The translations under genes and the position numbers were made by a program. A stretch of 30,143 nt of DNA. Origin: Apostichopus leukothele (Eukaryota > Echinodermata > Holothuroidea > Aspidochirotida > Stichopodidae). Shown piece after piece: positions 1-10,780 of the stretch (within the stretch, counting starts at the first letter, position 1; every line of letters starts with the position of its first letter). The notes under the pieces are model-generated. The model made no database searches. It saw only the letters and a program-made list of their open reading frames with translations, and was not told the origin of the DNA. Location: the NCBI GenBank assembly GCA_010014835.2, contig JAAAKB020000013.1:347495-377637 (forward strand), in the 5' to 3' direction.

Positions 1-44
1 TTTCTCATTTGGAAATGAAAAAGGGGTTTTCTGACTTGCAAAGC

Positions 45-120
45 GGGGGGGGGGGGCGGAATGATACTTCCGCCCCCCCCATATTTTTCACGGGGGGGCT
101 GGCGCCCCCCAGCCCCCCCG
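45..120. repeat. Two adjacent G-run/C-run hairpins
   Basis: A run of 12 G then CGGAA (45-61) pairs with TTCCG and eight C (68-80): a 13-bp perfect stem with a 6-base loop. Directly after it, bases 91-102 pair perfectly with 109-120 (C, seven G, CTGG). Both have G-quadruplex potential. They probably belong to a mobile repeat or satellite whose remainder I cannot define. Confidence 0.6.
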
Positions 121-2502
121 GTTCCTATGCCCTTGTACAACTATATATCTGCATCCTGTGGTGTCATCATCATTTACCCCTGAGTTGTTTTGTCTCTGTT
201 TTCACCTTCCCACAAGTCATGAGTGGAGGGGGATGGAGGGGGTGGGGGGGCCATTGAAAGAGGGAAGAATTGAAGGAGTGCACATTCCTCCCGTTGCACT
301 ATTCCAGTTGGTAGAATGTATACAAATTGAAGCAAATCAGGGGTTATAATGTGAGTGCATCTGTTCCAAGTTCACTTTGTCCCTCCTAGATACTGCCCCG
401 CTGCCCACCTTCATCCCTCTACGACATCTCCAAAGGTCGTACGATATATGACAAGAATGCATCATCCATATATATCTCAACATAGATTTCTTCACCAGCC
501 AGGTGAAAGTTATTACAGTAGTTAGAAAAGTAGAAATTAATTATTTTCAGTCAGTTTTTAATAGTTCATCGCCAAGATGCTTTTCAACTTTAGTGTTACT
601 TCAGTCAAAATGAAAGACTGCAAATTGACAACTTCTATAGAATGAAAGTCAGCCTAAGTAGTCAAACTAAATGAACGACACTTTTGTGGGATTTTTAGCA
701 TGGTGTTCATCTTAAATTTATCCAAGTAAATCCCCAAAAATCAGAGTTGGAAACAGTAGGTTACTCTGTAGCCCATTCTCCCGAATATGACTTACTATCT
801 TAACGAACAGATCTAAGTGAAATGTGAATGGAGTTTTTTACCACCAATGACTCATTCTGTAATGACTTATATTTTCTTATTTTCTCAAAGGAGTATATAG
901 AAAACCATGCAAGGCAGGTTTGTTCTTTAATTCCCTTTAACACTAGAATCAATATCTATTCTGAACATCTCTTTCTCTCTTTTGAGCTAAAGACATTGTA
1001 TTTGCTTCTATGCTTCAATTCATACATTCATTTTGATAAGGCTCAGGCCTGTCAATTTGTCATGGTTGATATTTTTTTTCTGTTGTGGTTTTCCTTGGTT
1101 TAGATGTATAATATTGTATATGCAAAATAATATTGTCAGTCTATCATATTGATTTTTGAGTGCTTGCATTGTGATCTGCGTATTAAGCTGTATATTCATA
1201 AGGAGTTACTACAATGAAGTACATAGAAAACTAGGGAACATATTAGAAATGTATATATCTTTGCATCCAACATAGGCAGCCATTTTGAAGATGTTCTTTG
1301 AAATAATATGATTGGTCCTTATTTCTGGGAAAGAGCTAATTGTTTTACATATTTAAAGATGTTACATTTTGTTGTAAAATATTGCTCCATAGTACGGTTC
1401 GTTTCAAAATATGAAAGGAAGAATAATTGATACCTAGGGGCCAAAAAGATGTGGGGAGGAGGTGAGGATAGGGGGCTGGGTGGTGGTAAAAGTGTAGGTA
1501 AATGTTTCCTTAATTTCACTAGACACCTTTAGTATAGTAGCTTGTTGTGCTTGCAATATATCCTAATTCTAGCTGGAAAATACAATAATTTGGTGAATTA
1601 CAGTGGCTATCCTCATGTAAGTACCATATAAAAAATTAATTTGAAATTTTGTTTACTATTGCCATAATTTTGAACCATTGAAAGAACTTAAGTATCATTT
1701 CAAATTTTGTTTTTTGTGAATAGACAATGATTTGATGATTTTATTCTGATTCTACAAAATGTTCCTGTTAAGAGACTATATTTATTTTTATGATTATTAT
1801 TGTCATCTTTAATGAAGGTAGTCCTGCTCAGTGCAGAAGCACTGCTTTCCAGAGGAGCCCTTATTCTCATGTTACTATATTAGTATATAATGAATCACTT
1901 CTTCATAAAAGCAATTTTGGGGGATTTTCCAAAGTTTTGTGTTAACTTCCATTTTGTTCTTCTCTGTGTGAAATGAAACAAGACTAGACGATGTAATGAA
2001 CCGTATCGTTATGGGATTTACTACCGAATATGCAGAATGGAACAGTTGTCTAAGTGCAATGCCAAAAAAAAAAAGAAGGAGTTCCTCTTTCAATTTATGT
2101 TGCCCTAATTTATTACCAATCATTTTGGGATATTTAGTGATTAACAGTATTTGCTGAGTAATTTTTTTCTTCAATAACCAGGAAAATGAAACAAACAGTA
2201 CTTTGTAGTACATGTTATTAAGGAGGTATGAGACTGAAATTAATATATTTGTGTTTCAGTAAAATTAACCATCAACTTGACTGCGTGATATGCATTGACA
2301 TGGCCACAGTCTGAGGCTTCCATGCAGAGTTGTTAAAGATTAATGCACCTGGCAACATATTCTCTTAAGTTTGCCTACAATGCATCAGGGAATGATGAAC
2401 CTATGAGGAATAGCTTTGCAATGATTTATCAATTGATAAAGAAGTAGAGCATAATAACATTAACTTTTCGAGATGCAAAATTAAGTTTTGTACTGGACTA
2501 AA

Positions 2503-2528
2503 TGTTTAATATACATGTATATTAAACA
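2503..2528. repeat. 26-bp perfect palindrome
   Basis: Bases 2503-2528 equal their own reverse complement, with half-site TGTTTAATATACA and no spacer. The sequence is almost wholly A/T with a central ACATGT. This could be a protein-binding site, a cruciform or a remnant of element ends. Confidence 0.8.
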
Positions 2529-2608
2529 CACATACAATCAGCTAGCATTTTTAGTTGGATAACTCTTTTTAGTTGGATTGATAGGTTTATCCACTATTTT
2601 ATTTTTTG

Positions 2609-2715
2609 CATTTGTGACAAATATGGAAAAAAGCAGAGAAATATCTGGCTAGAACGAGTTTGAACCAGTGACCTCTGCAATTACTGAAATCCCTTCCCTG
2701 CCGCTTTCTGGGTTG
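2609..2715 (-). mobile_element. SINE fragment, tRNA-derived, minus strand
   Basis: Read on the minus strand, this contains CAGAGGTCACTGGTTCAAAC with a B-box-like GGTTCAAAC, then TCGTTCTAGCCA and a tail GATATTTCTCTGCTTTTTTC. The same arrangement, including the tail beyond the tRNA part, occurs on the plus strand at 2883-2939. The shared tail shows that both are SINE copies and not tRNA genes. The A-box end is not recognisable. Confidence 0.65.
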
Positions 2716-2844
2716 TATCAAATTAAATTGGGTTGTGATACCTGGTAACAGGGTATGCACGGTACTATGCCTTCTGACTGGCCCCCCCCCCCCTGCCTCC
2801 CCTCTCAGCAAAGAAATAGCTTATAGGTATCGCCACCAACTAAG

Positions 2845-2940
2845 GGCTGGATAGCTCAGTTGGCAGCACTAGGCTTGTAACCCAGAGGTGACTGTTTGAA
2901 TCCTGTTCTAGCCATGAATTTCTTTGTTCTTTTCCATTGT
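2845..2940 (+). mobile_element. SINE with tRNA-Thr-like head
   Basis: Bases 2845-2913 look like a tRNA. GGCTGGA pairs with TCTAGCC as a 7-bp acceptor stem, an A box (TAGCTCAGTTGG) is present, the anticodon loop CTTGTAA gives anticodon TGT (Thr), and the B box (TTTGAATCC) is imperfect. The D-stem is degenerate and the sequence continues into a tail shared with the inverted copy at 2609-2715. It is a SINE or a tRNA pseudogene rather than a working tRNA. Confidence 0.7.
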
Positions 2941-4415
2941 CTAATATTTCCCAGCTAGGTTTTCTAAATTCATTTAGGCCTATTCATAGTAACACAACAA
3001 CTTAAACAATCTGATCAGTTTTATATCTCATCTTTTCGTATATGGTTGGTAGTTTTAACCAGACTTATCGCGTAATATTGCTCGGAGCAAAATTGCAAAT
3101 GATCAAACTAGGACGGTATCATAGAATTTTTCACAGAATGAGGTTTAATGAGTGAGCAATTAAGAAAATTAGATTTGATCTGCAACATTCCTTTGTCCAA
3201 ATACTTCCTATCAGTATTTTTCACTCACAAGTTGCTCCACCAAGTTTTGAGTTGCCAAGCAAAAGATCTGCATTGTCCTATTCTTGTTATTGGGACTTAT
3301 GAGCTGATATAACACAATTTACACTATCTACTGTACAAGTCAACACAGAACACAATAATATCTGCTTAGTACTTATTGCTGGTTCACGGCTTTGTTCTAT
3401 TTCTTCTCGGTTTGTGTGGTTTGTCTCCACCACCTCAACCTTGTGATCCATCTAGCATTTCCAGCATTCTTGAGATAACTCCAAGACCACCTCACCAACA
3501 GCAAACTGAAAATACACTGTTGTTTGTGGGTGGGTGTAGATTATAATACTCTCCACAGTGGTATTTGATACACAACCAATCAGCAACAAGTTGTCATGAG
3601 TAATAGGGTAGGTCTGATTTTTAAAAAGAGTCTGTATTGGTCAAATGTTTGTTGGCATTGCATTATATGTATCATCACCATCCTGACCCTATGCATGATG
3701 TCTATTACGTTATTACATACGAAAACAGAGTACAGTTCAGTACCGGTACTGTTTGGATTCTCTTGTGTTATATACACACACACACAGGTTTCATTCATTG
3801 GAATTTGAAAAGAGCTCCACACATCATTTCCAATGCCAAGCACACCTTACATGTTGTGTGTTGGACAGAATGCTGTTGTGTTGATTTTCATACAGTAGTA
3901 GTAGTACTATTACTTTGGTGCTATAAGGTCACAGGCATTCATTGTAAGATTTCAATCCCTATCCAGCTCTCATGCTTGTTGTGTGGTTGTTGTTATCGGA
4001 TCAGCTCAGAAGACTGAGTTTCTTTGTATCTTATTATAATATTTGATCAGCATCGCATCTACAGGTCTTTTGTTAGAAGCATCCTGAAAAGTGGATATTG
4101 GTCTCCTGTACCTTTAGGATATCTTCTTCAGGAATTTTGAAACTTTTAAGAAAAGTGGATATTTATGAGGGATGGGAATATGTGTTTCTTTCGAATGGCA
4201 TCATGTTCAAGGATAGTTGGCTGAGCGAGGAATCATAAAACCGTTAGAGGATCGTATTGAACGTTCAACAATTATAGATATTATTATAATACCAAAAAGC
4301 AAATATTGATCAGCGATAGAATACTGTGTAAAGTTTAACTGCCATTTTTGGGAACTTCTACACATATCCTTGGAGGATTGTGCTTTTATTTGAACTGATT
4401 GTTTTTGGCTCTGAT

Positions 4416-4479
4416 ATGACGCTCGCGTACCATCAACTCTTTGGGTTCCGCTTGGACCCTCGTCTTCCATTTTATTCAG
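4416..4479 (+). CDS. VGLL4: Candidate first coding exon of VGLL4
   Basis: An ATG at 4416 (G at -3) opens 21 codons, MTLAYHQLFGFRLDPRLPFY and one more, and ends at a strong donor, TTCAG|GTGAGA. The leftover single base joins the next exon (acceptor CACAG|AG at 5397/5398) to make a GAG codon in the correct frame. With this exon the protein is 297 residues, close to the human length. The peptide itself is not one I recognise, and vertebrate VGLL4 is known to use several alternative first exons. The support is therefore the donor, the phase and the total length, not homology. A start exon left of the window remains possible. Confidence 0.5.
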
Positions 4480-7400
4480 GTGAGAGTTTGGGCCGAATAT
4501 GATTTCATGATGAGGTTGAAGAACTGTTTGGGCTGCCTAGATGCTCACCACGAGACACTTAATTGTCTGCTCGCTGTTGTAGGTGGTGAAATGATCAGGC
4601 CAAATTTACTCTTTTATCTCAAGTTGTAAAGTATGAGTATAAACATCTGTAATTCAGTGCAGTAAATAGTAACTCGGTTAAAGTTGTTTTGAATTTATCG
4701 TCTTCTAATCATATCATGAACGCTAGTTTATAGTTTGACATTATATGTAAACAATGTATGGTAGGTCAATACAATGATCCTCTCATATTTACATACTACT
4801 TACTGGCTTATATCGCCGTTCGTATGAATTGAATTTATTTCTTTACTGACTCTTATTTGTCTGCGAAAGATTAATGACTGAGCTACCAATTAGATACAGT
4901 CACTGTTATATTCTTTGCAAACATTTTTTATTTTCAAACAATGATAGTAGATTTTGGTGATATGCATTAATTGTCAAAATTTGGGGTGTTCCTTCCTTGA
5001 ATGTTTGGTATCTCAAAAGCTTGGGGGGGGGGGGGGGATTTGTGATATTCTAAATTTGAGATTGACCATTTAATATTGTTACTTTAGAGCAAATTCATTA
5101 TCGCAAAGTAATGTACATTACAGTCGGTGTTATTGTAACCAATTTGACATTTAACAATGCTGCTTTTTTTCCCACCAAATGTAGGAGAAATGACAATGGC
5201 ATTTAATGAAATGATTCCTGCGAGAAATGATGTCACTTCATTGTTTTTAAAAGGTTGAGAGGGATGGTATGATAACTGAGTTCCCCCTCTTTCCTCTCCA
5301 CACTCAACATTGAAAAATTTAAACCCAACTTGCAAGCAAGCAATTGCATATATACACTAAACAGGTCTTTCCTTGTTGAATTCATTTTCATGCACAGAGG
5401 TTGGGTTCCACAGAGAAGACTCATTTTCTGGTGGTCCATCCAAGGAACTTCCATCCCGGATCAATAGACAGAGAAGAAGCGCAGAGAGGCGGGAGCTCTC
5501 CCAGGCATTGCACCACGACATCTCTACCTCATCTGTTCCATCGTCGACCAAATGTGCAGCCACACAGACGTAAGTCCTCAAATTTTTTTTTTTAATTTTA
5601 TTTAATTTTTTATAAAATTGGATACTTTAATTACATTTTCTGTGTTTTTTTATCATTCTCAGACTCACCCATCTCTTCTCAAGTAACAAAAACTCCTGAT
5701 TGAAAAAGACTTCTATTAAAGTTTGATTATAGGTGACCAATTTAGACCTTTCTAGCATATTTGAGGCAAATTTCAAATTACCCTTTGACCTTTCAGGCCA
5801 TTGTATTGATGAAGCCTTGCCAATTGTCGTTGCAGTAGTCTTGGATGAAATTGCCATTTCAAATTCAAGTTCATGAAGTCATGAACTCTTTTTGAAGCCA
5901 TTATTTTTTTGCCCTTTTAACGTTCTAAATAATATACCATCATAAAGATAGCCAGCTGAGCTTGATATTGTTGTATTTAACTTGTGTGCATTCTTGTAAA
6001 GGTCAAAATACTAACATCATCAACATTTTCCAGGATTTCTGATTCGGTAATATGCTTTACCCAATGTAGCCGTTGTTAAGGCCTATCTGCCAATTTTGCT
6101 TTGCCAAATGCGCTGGGTCGACCCTTAACTATTCATCACGCTTATGAGCGATTCGTTCCTGTGATTGCGCCTGTGTGTGATTCAATCCTCCCGGGATCGT
6201 GCCGGCCTCTGTGAAGCGTATGTAGAAAGGGGAGGAAAATAAAACAGCCGTAACATTTTCCTATTTTATGAAGGGAGACTCGATCACTGAGCAGACTCGG
6301 CAGAGTCTATACCGAATGAAACATAGACTCAATCTGAATAGTTTTCTGACATGTATTCCATAAATTGGGAGTCCATTTTGTGAAACATTTGGTGTACTTG
6401 TTATGCTATGTATCAGTATTAAGACATTTTCTCAATATTTTATGAATATTCAATTATTCATGATGACAGCGTAAAAAAAAACATCTCATGCTTCATACCA
6501 GTTTATTTTCGAGTTGAAGGCATTAAATTCAACATTAAGAATAATACTTTTATGCTTAAAAAAAATTCAATATTGAGAGAGTACTAATATGCAAAATAGA
6601 ACTTGGCATCTGTTTCAATGTGTCTGGAATCTTTTTTTAATGTTTCTGGAAGACTAACAGTGTTTCTAATTTTTATCGTACAAGGGATCTTAACATTGAA
6701 GGCACAAGCATTATTTTTCCATGGTCAAGTAGTTACTGGATGTTTGGCTGACCAAACCCTCAATGCACAATCATATAGCTTACTGTACATGTATGTGCGA
6801 CTAAATGTTATCCCTTTTCACAATGCTATCATTCTGTAATCTGCTGTTACTTATCAGTTAAACACTTGAAAATCATCTTTCAAGAGTAATTAAAAGCAAA
6901 TTATGTTGCTAGTTACTAAATATAAATATAAGGAGTTAATATGATATGTGCAACTTGTTAATTAAAAATTATAGGGTATGTGTTTGCATTTTGATTTTGT
7001 TTACTAATGTTACAGAGATCAGTATTCACCATTCACTTAAATTTATAAAATTGGCTGACCTGGTTCCCAGGATTTGGAAGAGAAAATGAGGGTGTCAAGG
7101 GAGACAAATAAGCTGTTGGGATCAGGCCTCTTTACTTGACCTGAAATAAATACTTTGAATACCAACTAGTTTTATATTGTAAAAGAGACACAAAGGTCTG
7201 TTTTTGTTGTTGGACCCCCTGGAGATTCAATGAGAACAAAAGGGACTTTTTATTTTGTAAATTTTGTTATTTAACTTTTTAGAAAGTTCAGAAAGTTGCT
7301 GTGGGAAGGAGGTGATCTGCCTACTGTAAGGGTTCAAGTTTAAAGGTCACCAGTCTTGCACCACATGAAAGTCAAATACACTAATGTCATCAAAGCATTT

Positions 7401-10245
7401 TACTGCCACTAATAAGAGCTTTCCCTCCCACTGTGAGATAGTTGAATGTTTAACCCTCATCATTGCCAGGTAATAATTTGGCAGGCCTATATATTCAAAC
7501 CCTCCCAAAAAAGTACTTTAAACTGAAAAACAAAGTATAATTTTTGAAAGAAGGTTTAACAAATAATTTTTTAATTTTTTTTTATTGCATTTCAGTATCA
7601 TCAGCACAGTGAGGCATGAAGGCAATGAATTTGGGGGCATTCCATCCTTAAACCCAGCATTTCCTCCTCCCAGTAGTTCCAGCCTCGTCTCTCACATTCC
7701 ACTCGGTTCCCCTCCTCCCATGCATCCTGCTTTCATCCTGGACATGCGCCAGCAGAGCAGGCCCTCAGTCATCAACAAAGCGCCCTCTACGTCAAAGGAC
7801 CACCACCAAGACGGGAGGGAGAACGGCCACGTGGACCGGGAAAACAGGAGAAATGGATTACGGAATTCAAGACTGGAAAACTTTCATGTAGATGCTGCTG
7901 CTGGGAAACCATCAGGTACCGTATGACGTCTTCTCGTTTGTAGGAATTAATCAAGCAGCTAATTACTAGTGTTTCATATGCTACTAATCTGTTACAACGT
8001 TAGCAAAGCAGTACCGAATTGTAGGTTTAGTTTTGCTGCAGTAGTGTTCCAACAGTCGTTACATATACTAGTTCTCTAATTCCAATCTTGAGTAATACTC
8101 AGTGAGGTATTGAATTTTCACAATCGCAAAAGAAAAACAGCTATGAACAAAATTAATTTTAAAGCCTGCCAGTAATCAATTGCAAAAAAAATTTAAAATT
8201 TAAAAAAAAAATCAAAAAACGTGAGACAATGGGAAATGTAGTAATAACTCAGTCAGTTAACCCCACCAGAAATTGTCTTTCTAGAATATTCAGGGATAAG
8301 TACTATTTTCCTTTTGTGGAAGTGATACATGAATTTGTTGTGAAAATAGGAACCCCATATTTCTGTAGTATCTGTATTTCAACTATTTATGGATCTCTCT
8401 TGCCCTGTGTGTTGTCAGATAGACAGTCTCTCTCTCTCTCTCGTTCTCCTCTATTTAAACCATAAACTAGGATTACTAACCCTGCCAAGGCTTGGAAGTC
8501 TTGGAAGATTTTAAGCATAAAAACTTAGCATGCTTGACATTCTTAGTGTGACCCCCATGACCCCCCCACCATTAACCAAAAAGATTAGTAGGACTGGTAC
8601 TGTCACTCCACGAAAAAAAACTCCACAAGTGGAACAATCTAATTCAGGAAGTGGGATTTTGAAGAAAAAAGCATCATAACACAACACAAGTCTATGGAAA
8701 GAAGGAATTTTGACCTTTTCAGAGAGAGAGAGACATGGACTGGGAATTTTGTTGGAATGTGAGCAGCAGGAAATTGGAAATGATAGGTTGGTAAACTTGG
8801 AAAGCAAAGCTGCCACTTCTGTTTTAGTATCAGCTCCATCAAGTGACTTTTATTTGATATCTCCATCCATCCCCTTCTTGCTGGGTGTTTTTAATAATTC
8901 AAGGTTTTGCAGTAGAAAAAGCAGACTCTTTTTTGACATGAAACTGGCTTTGAAAGTATTGATTATTGTAAACGATATCATGTCAGCAAAGTTATGACAC
9001 CATGAAAGATTTTTTCCTTAATATTCAGATTCTTAAAGTTATATATGACATAGTCTGTAGTCAATACTCAGTGTCACAGAGATAGAGAGATATTTTGTGA
9101 TGTTAGGTACAGTAGTCAGTATAGGCCCCAAATTATAGCACGCTATAATTGCTAGAAGTTTTCAACAAGTACTTTTCTGCTGGAGGTCTTTACTCTCCAA
9201 ATTGTTCTCAGACATATTTTAAGGAACACACAAGGATGACTGAAATGTCTAATTGAGGAAAATTTCCTCCAAAGTTGTAATAAAAACAGTTCAAGAATTT
9301 TGACCAAAGGTGACCATATTTGAATATCTAGCATATTTGGGGCCAATACAGCATACCTTCAAGTGTTGTTACAAAAATCCCTGTAACTGTCTAATCTAGT
9401 GCTAAAGATGGAACACAGGATGACGTTTAGAAAGAACAAAACATAATAAACATAAAAAAGTAAAACCGTTTCTCATTTTTATCGTACAAGGCGTCCATTG
9501 AAAGCACAAGCATTATTTTTCCATGGTCAAGTGGTTAGTGGATGTGTGGCTGACCTAAACCTCAATGTACATATGCTTACTGTACCTTTCTGTAATCTGC
9601 TGTTTCTTATCAGCTAAACACTTAAAAATCATCTTTCAAGAGGACTTAATTAAATGGAAACCATGAACATTGCTGGGCACTTAACTTTCTGGTCAGGTCA
9701 TATGCATAAAACAGTCAGTATTAAAGCATAATAAGTTATGCATATTAAATTTCTCATAAGTTTCCTTTATTTTCATTCTGATGTTGTCTTTTAATAACTA
9801 ACCCCCTCCCCCCCCCCCCTTAGTCCAACCCAACCCTCACCTCAATTCAGCCCAACCTCATCTATCTTAAATTTTCCCCCATCCTCTTTTTATTTTCCTC
9901 TTTGCAGAGGTCTGCGACGAGATAGAAGAACATTTCAGACGGAGCTTAGGTCAGAATTACCGGGAGGAGAATCCTCCGGGGGTTAGTCCGTCGAGGTCGC
10001 CCGTCGAGGTCATGCCCTTGACCCCTCCGGCCTCCGCTTCCCTGCCCACAACATCCCCTCCCGTCTCCATCTCTGGATCAGTGGATGACCACTTTGCTAA
10101 GGCGCTGGGAGATAAATGGAGTCGAATCAAGACGGAGATGGAACCGGGCGCCCCCACGGCCAACCCAGCATCGCCCCCAAACACGCCCTCTCCAGCTGCT
10201 CTCACCTCGCAAGTCTTTAAACATACATCTTTCGTTTCTTCATGA
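4416..10245 (+). CDS. VGLL4: VGLL4 orthologue, TEAD cofactor (gene span, 4 exons)
   Basis: The gene encodes a vestigial-like family 4 nuclear cofactor, which in known animals binds TEAD transcription factors through two TDU motifs and competes with YAP in Hippo signalling. Exons 4416-4479 (tentative), 5398-5569, 7596-7915 and 9908-10245 join in matching phases (1, 2, 1) to give 894 nt, 297 residues plus stop; human VGLL4 is about 290-296. TDU1 (around residues 192-203, EEHFRRSLGQNY) and TDU2 (244-256, VDDHFAKALGDKW) are nearly identical to the human motifs. A middle block (MRQQSRPSVI) matches human RQQNRPSVI, and the C-terminus HTSFVSS resembles human HSPSVVS. The linker between the TDUs is about 40 residues, against about 15 in human. 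The remainder is low-complexity, rich in Pro and Ser, and probably disordered. The gene converges on FAM120A. Identity is very secure; only the first exon is uncertain. Confidence 0.93.
5023..5037 (+). repeat. Poly-G tract of 15
   Basis: An uninterrupted run of 15 G lies in the first VGLL4 intron. Similar long G/C runs occur at 45-56, at about 2781 and at about 9808. Confidence 0.9.
5398..5569 (+). CDS. VGLL4: VGLL4 exon 2
   Basis: The exon follows a pyrimidine-rich acceptor ending ATGCACAG and ends at donor CAGAC|GTAAGT. It encodes a basic and serine-rich stretch containing RINRQRRSAERRELSQALHH, which may include a nuclear localisation signal, although the match to human in this region is weak. 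It ends in phase 2, which agrees with the next exon. The frame is chosen because it joins without a stop to exon 3. The other open frame over this stretch would not join in phase. Confidence 0.8.
6105..6330. other. GC/CpG-richer block in VGLL4 intron 2
   Basis: This block is clearly richer in G, C and CpG than the AT-rich intron around it (for example GGGATCGTGCCGGCC). It includes ATTCAATCC, which matches a pol III B box at 8 of 9 positions. It may be a decayed SINE or a regulatory element; nothing is diagnostic. Confidence 0.3.
6662..6896 (+). repeat. Intronic repeat, copy 1 (VGLL4 intron 2)
   Basis: This copy runs from GTTTCTAATTTTTATCGTAC to about AAGAGTAATTAAAAG. It shares long identical blocks, such as GCACAAGCATTATTTTTCCA and TCTGTAATCTGCTGTTACTT, with a second copy in the next intron. 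It carries about 50 extra internal bases relative to copy 2. No terminal inverted repeat or target duplication is obvious. Confidence 0.8.
7596..7915 (+). CDS. VGLL4: VGLL4 exon 3 (Pro/Ser-rich middle region)
   Basis: The exon lies between acceptor TTGCATTTCAG and donor CATCAG|GTACCG. It encodes a Pro/Ser-rich segment (SLNPAFPPPSSSSLVSHIPL), then DMRQQSRPSVINKAPS, which aligns to the human block ERQQNRPSVITCASA. A highly charged His/Asp/Arg/Asn-rich tail (KDHHQDGRENGHVDRENRRN) follows. GC content is clearly higher than in the flanking introns. It ends in phase 1 and joins exon 4 to form a Glu codon. Confidence 0.92.
9468..9656 (+). repeat. Intronic repeat, copy 2 (VGLL4 intron 3)
   Basis: This is the second copy of the 6662-6896 sequence, in the same orientation, shorter by internal deletions and diverged by scattered substitutions. 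Shared words include ATTTTTATCGTACAAGG and AAAATCATCTTTCAAGAG. Confidence 0.8.
9908..10245 (+). CDS. VGLL4: VGLL4 last exon with both TDU motifs
   Basis: The exon follows acceptor TTCCTCTTTGCAG and ends with TGA at 10243-10245. It holds TDU1 (EEHFRRSLGQNY), a spacer of about 40 residues rich in Pro, Ser and Thr, and TDU2 (VDDHFAKALGDKWSRIK). An acidic and proline-rich tail ends in HTSFVSS. Both TDU cores keep the VxxHF and LG residues known to dock on TEAD. This exon alone fixes the identity of the gene. Confidence 0.97.
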
Positions 10246-10563
10246 GTATGGAAAACTGTCCATGGATACCAATGTTGGTTCATGAATATTCATAAATAGT
10301 ACAGCTATTTGTTGGGTGTTGCTGCTTGTTTGAATGTACAGAAGATGATGGAGTGTTGTACAGTATTGTACAGTGTTTCTGTAGTATTGTTTATTTTTTA
10401 TCCTGACTGTGTGTAGTATTGACATGTTATTATCTGTGAAATGCTCCCATCATGTTCCAAAGCCTACTTTGGGAATCGGTCGTCTATAAATGTCTCTGCT
10501 CCGTGTAAAGAAAAAATGACTAGTAAATACTTACAGTATGACATGAAAGGCTTTCAAAGCAGA

Positions 10564-10593
10564 ATTAAACCTTGATACACGTTGGTTGTTGGT
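10564..10593 (+). terminator. Candidate poly(A) site of VGLL4
   Basis: An ATTAAA hexamer (10564-10569), the common variant of AATAAA, is followed about 11 bases later by a GT-rich element (GTTGGTTGTTGG). This is the usual layout of a cleavage site and would give a 3' UTR of about 340 nt. A plain AATAAA at 11061-11066 is the alternative, but it lacks an obvious GT-rich downstream element. Confidence 0.4.
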
Positions 10594-10780
10594 TCAAGGT
10601 ACATATCTGGCCAGTGATAAATGATTAAAAGGCCTGAGGGAGGTGGGGGTGGGGTGTGTGGAGAGGTGAACAAGACTTGAAGGCCAATTTTTTTAAAGTG
10701 ATTCAAGGAGTTTATCATACAGTTCAATCTTGTATTTGATAAATAATTGCTTTTTTAATTCTCACCAGATTAATATTTTT

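Larger units (their letters stand above)
1..4415. other. Non-coding flank left of VGLL4
   Basis: I see no supported gene here. Reading frames are short, hydrophobic by AT bias and unlike known families. The stretch holds G/C-run hairpins at its left end, a 26-bp perfect palindrome, two SINE fragments and a short CA microsatellite (about 3774-3786). The VGLL4 promoter may lie in its last few hundred bases, but no clear element is visible. Confidence 0.6.

Noticed and set aside
828-1103. 91-residue open frame on the plus strand
   Set aside because: Phe/Leu-rich from AT bias, with no recognisable motif, splice context or GC rise.
2845-2913. Possible working tRNA-Thr (TGT) gene
   Set aside because: The D-stem is degenerate and the B box imperfect, and a diverged copy nearby shares the sequence beyond the tRNA end. 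A SINE or pseudogene is more likely.
3637-4017. 126-residue open frame on the plus strand
   Set aside because: Cys/His/Val-rich from GT and CA microsatellite-like DNA, with overlapping frames open on both strands and no family match.
4441-4629. Open frame starting inside the candidate VGLL4 exon
   Set aside because: It is in a different frame from the in-phase exon, reads through a strong donor site and has no homology.
8405-8735. TC and AG dinucleotide runs in VGLL4 intron 3
   Set aside because: Short, ordinary microsatellites, with no sign of function beyond slippage.
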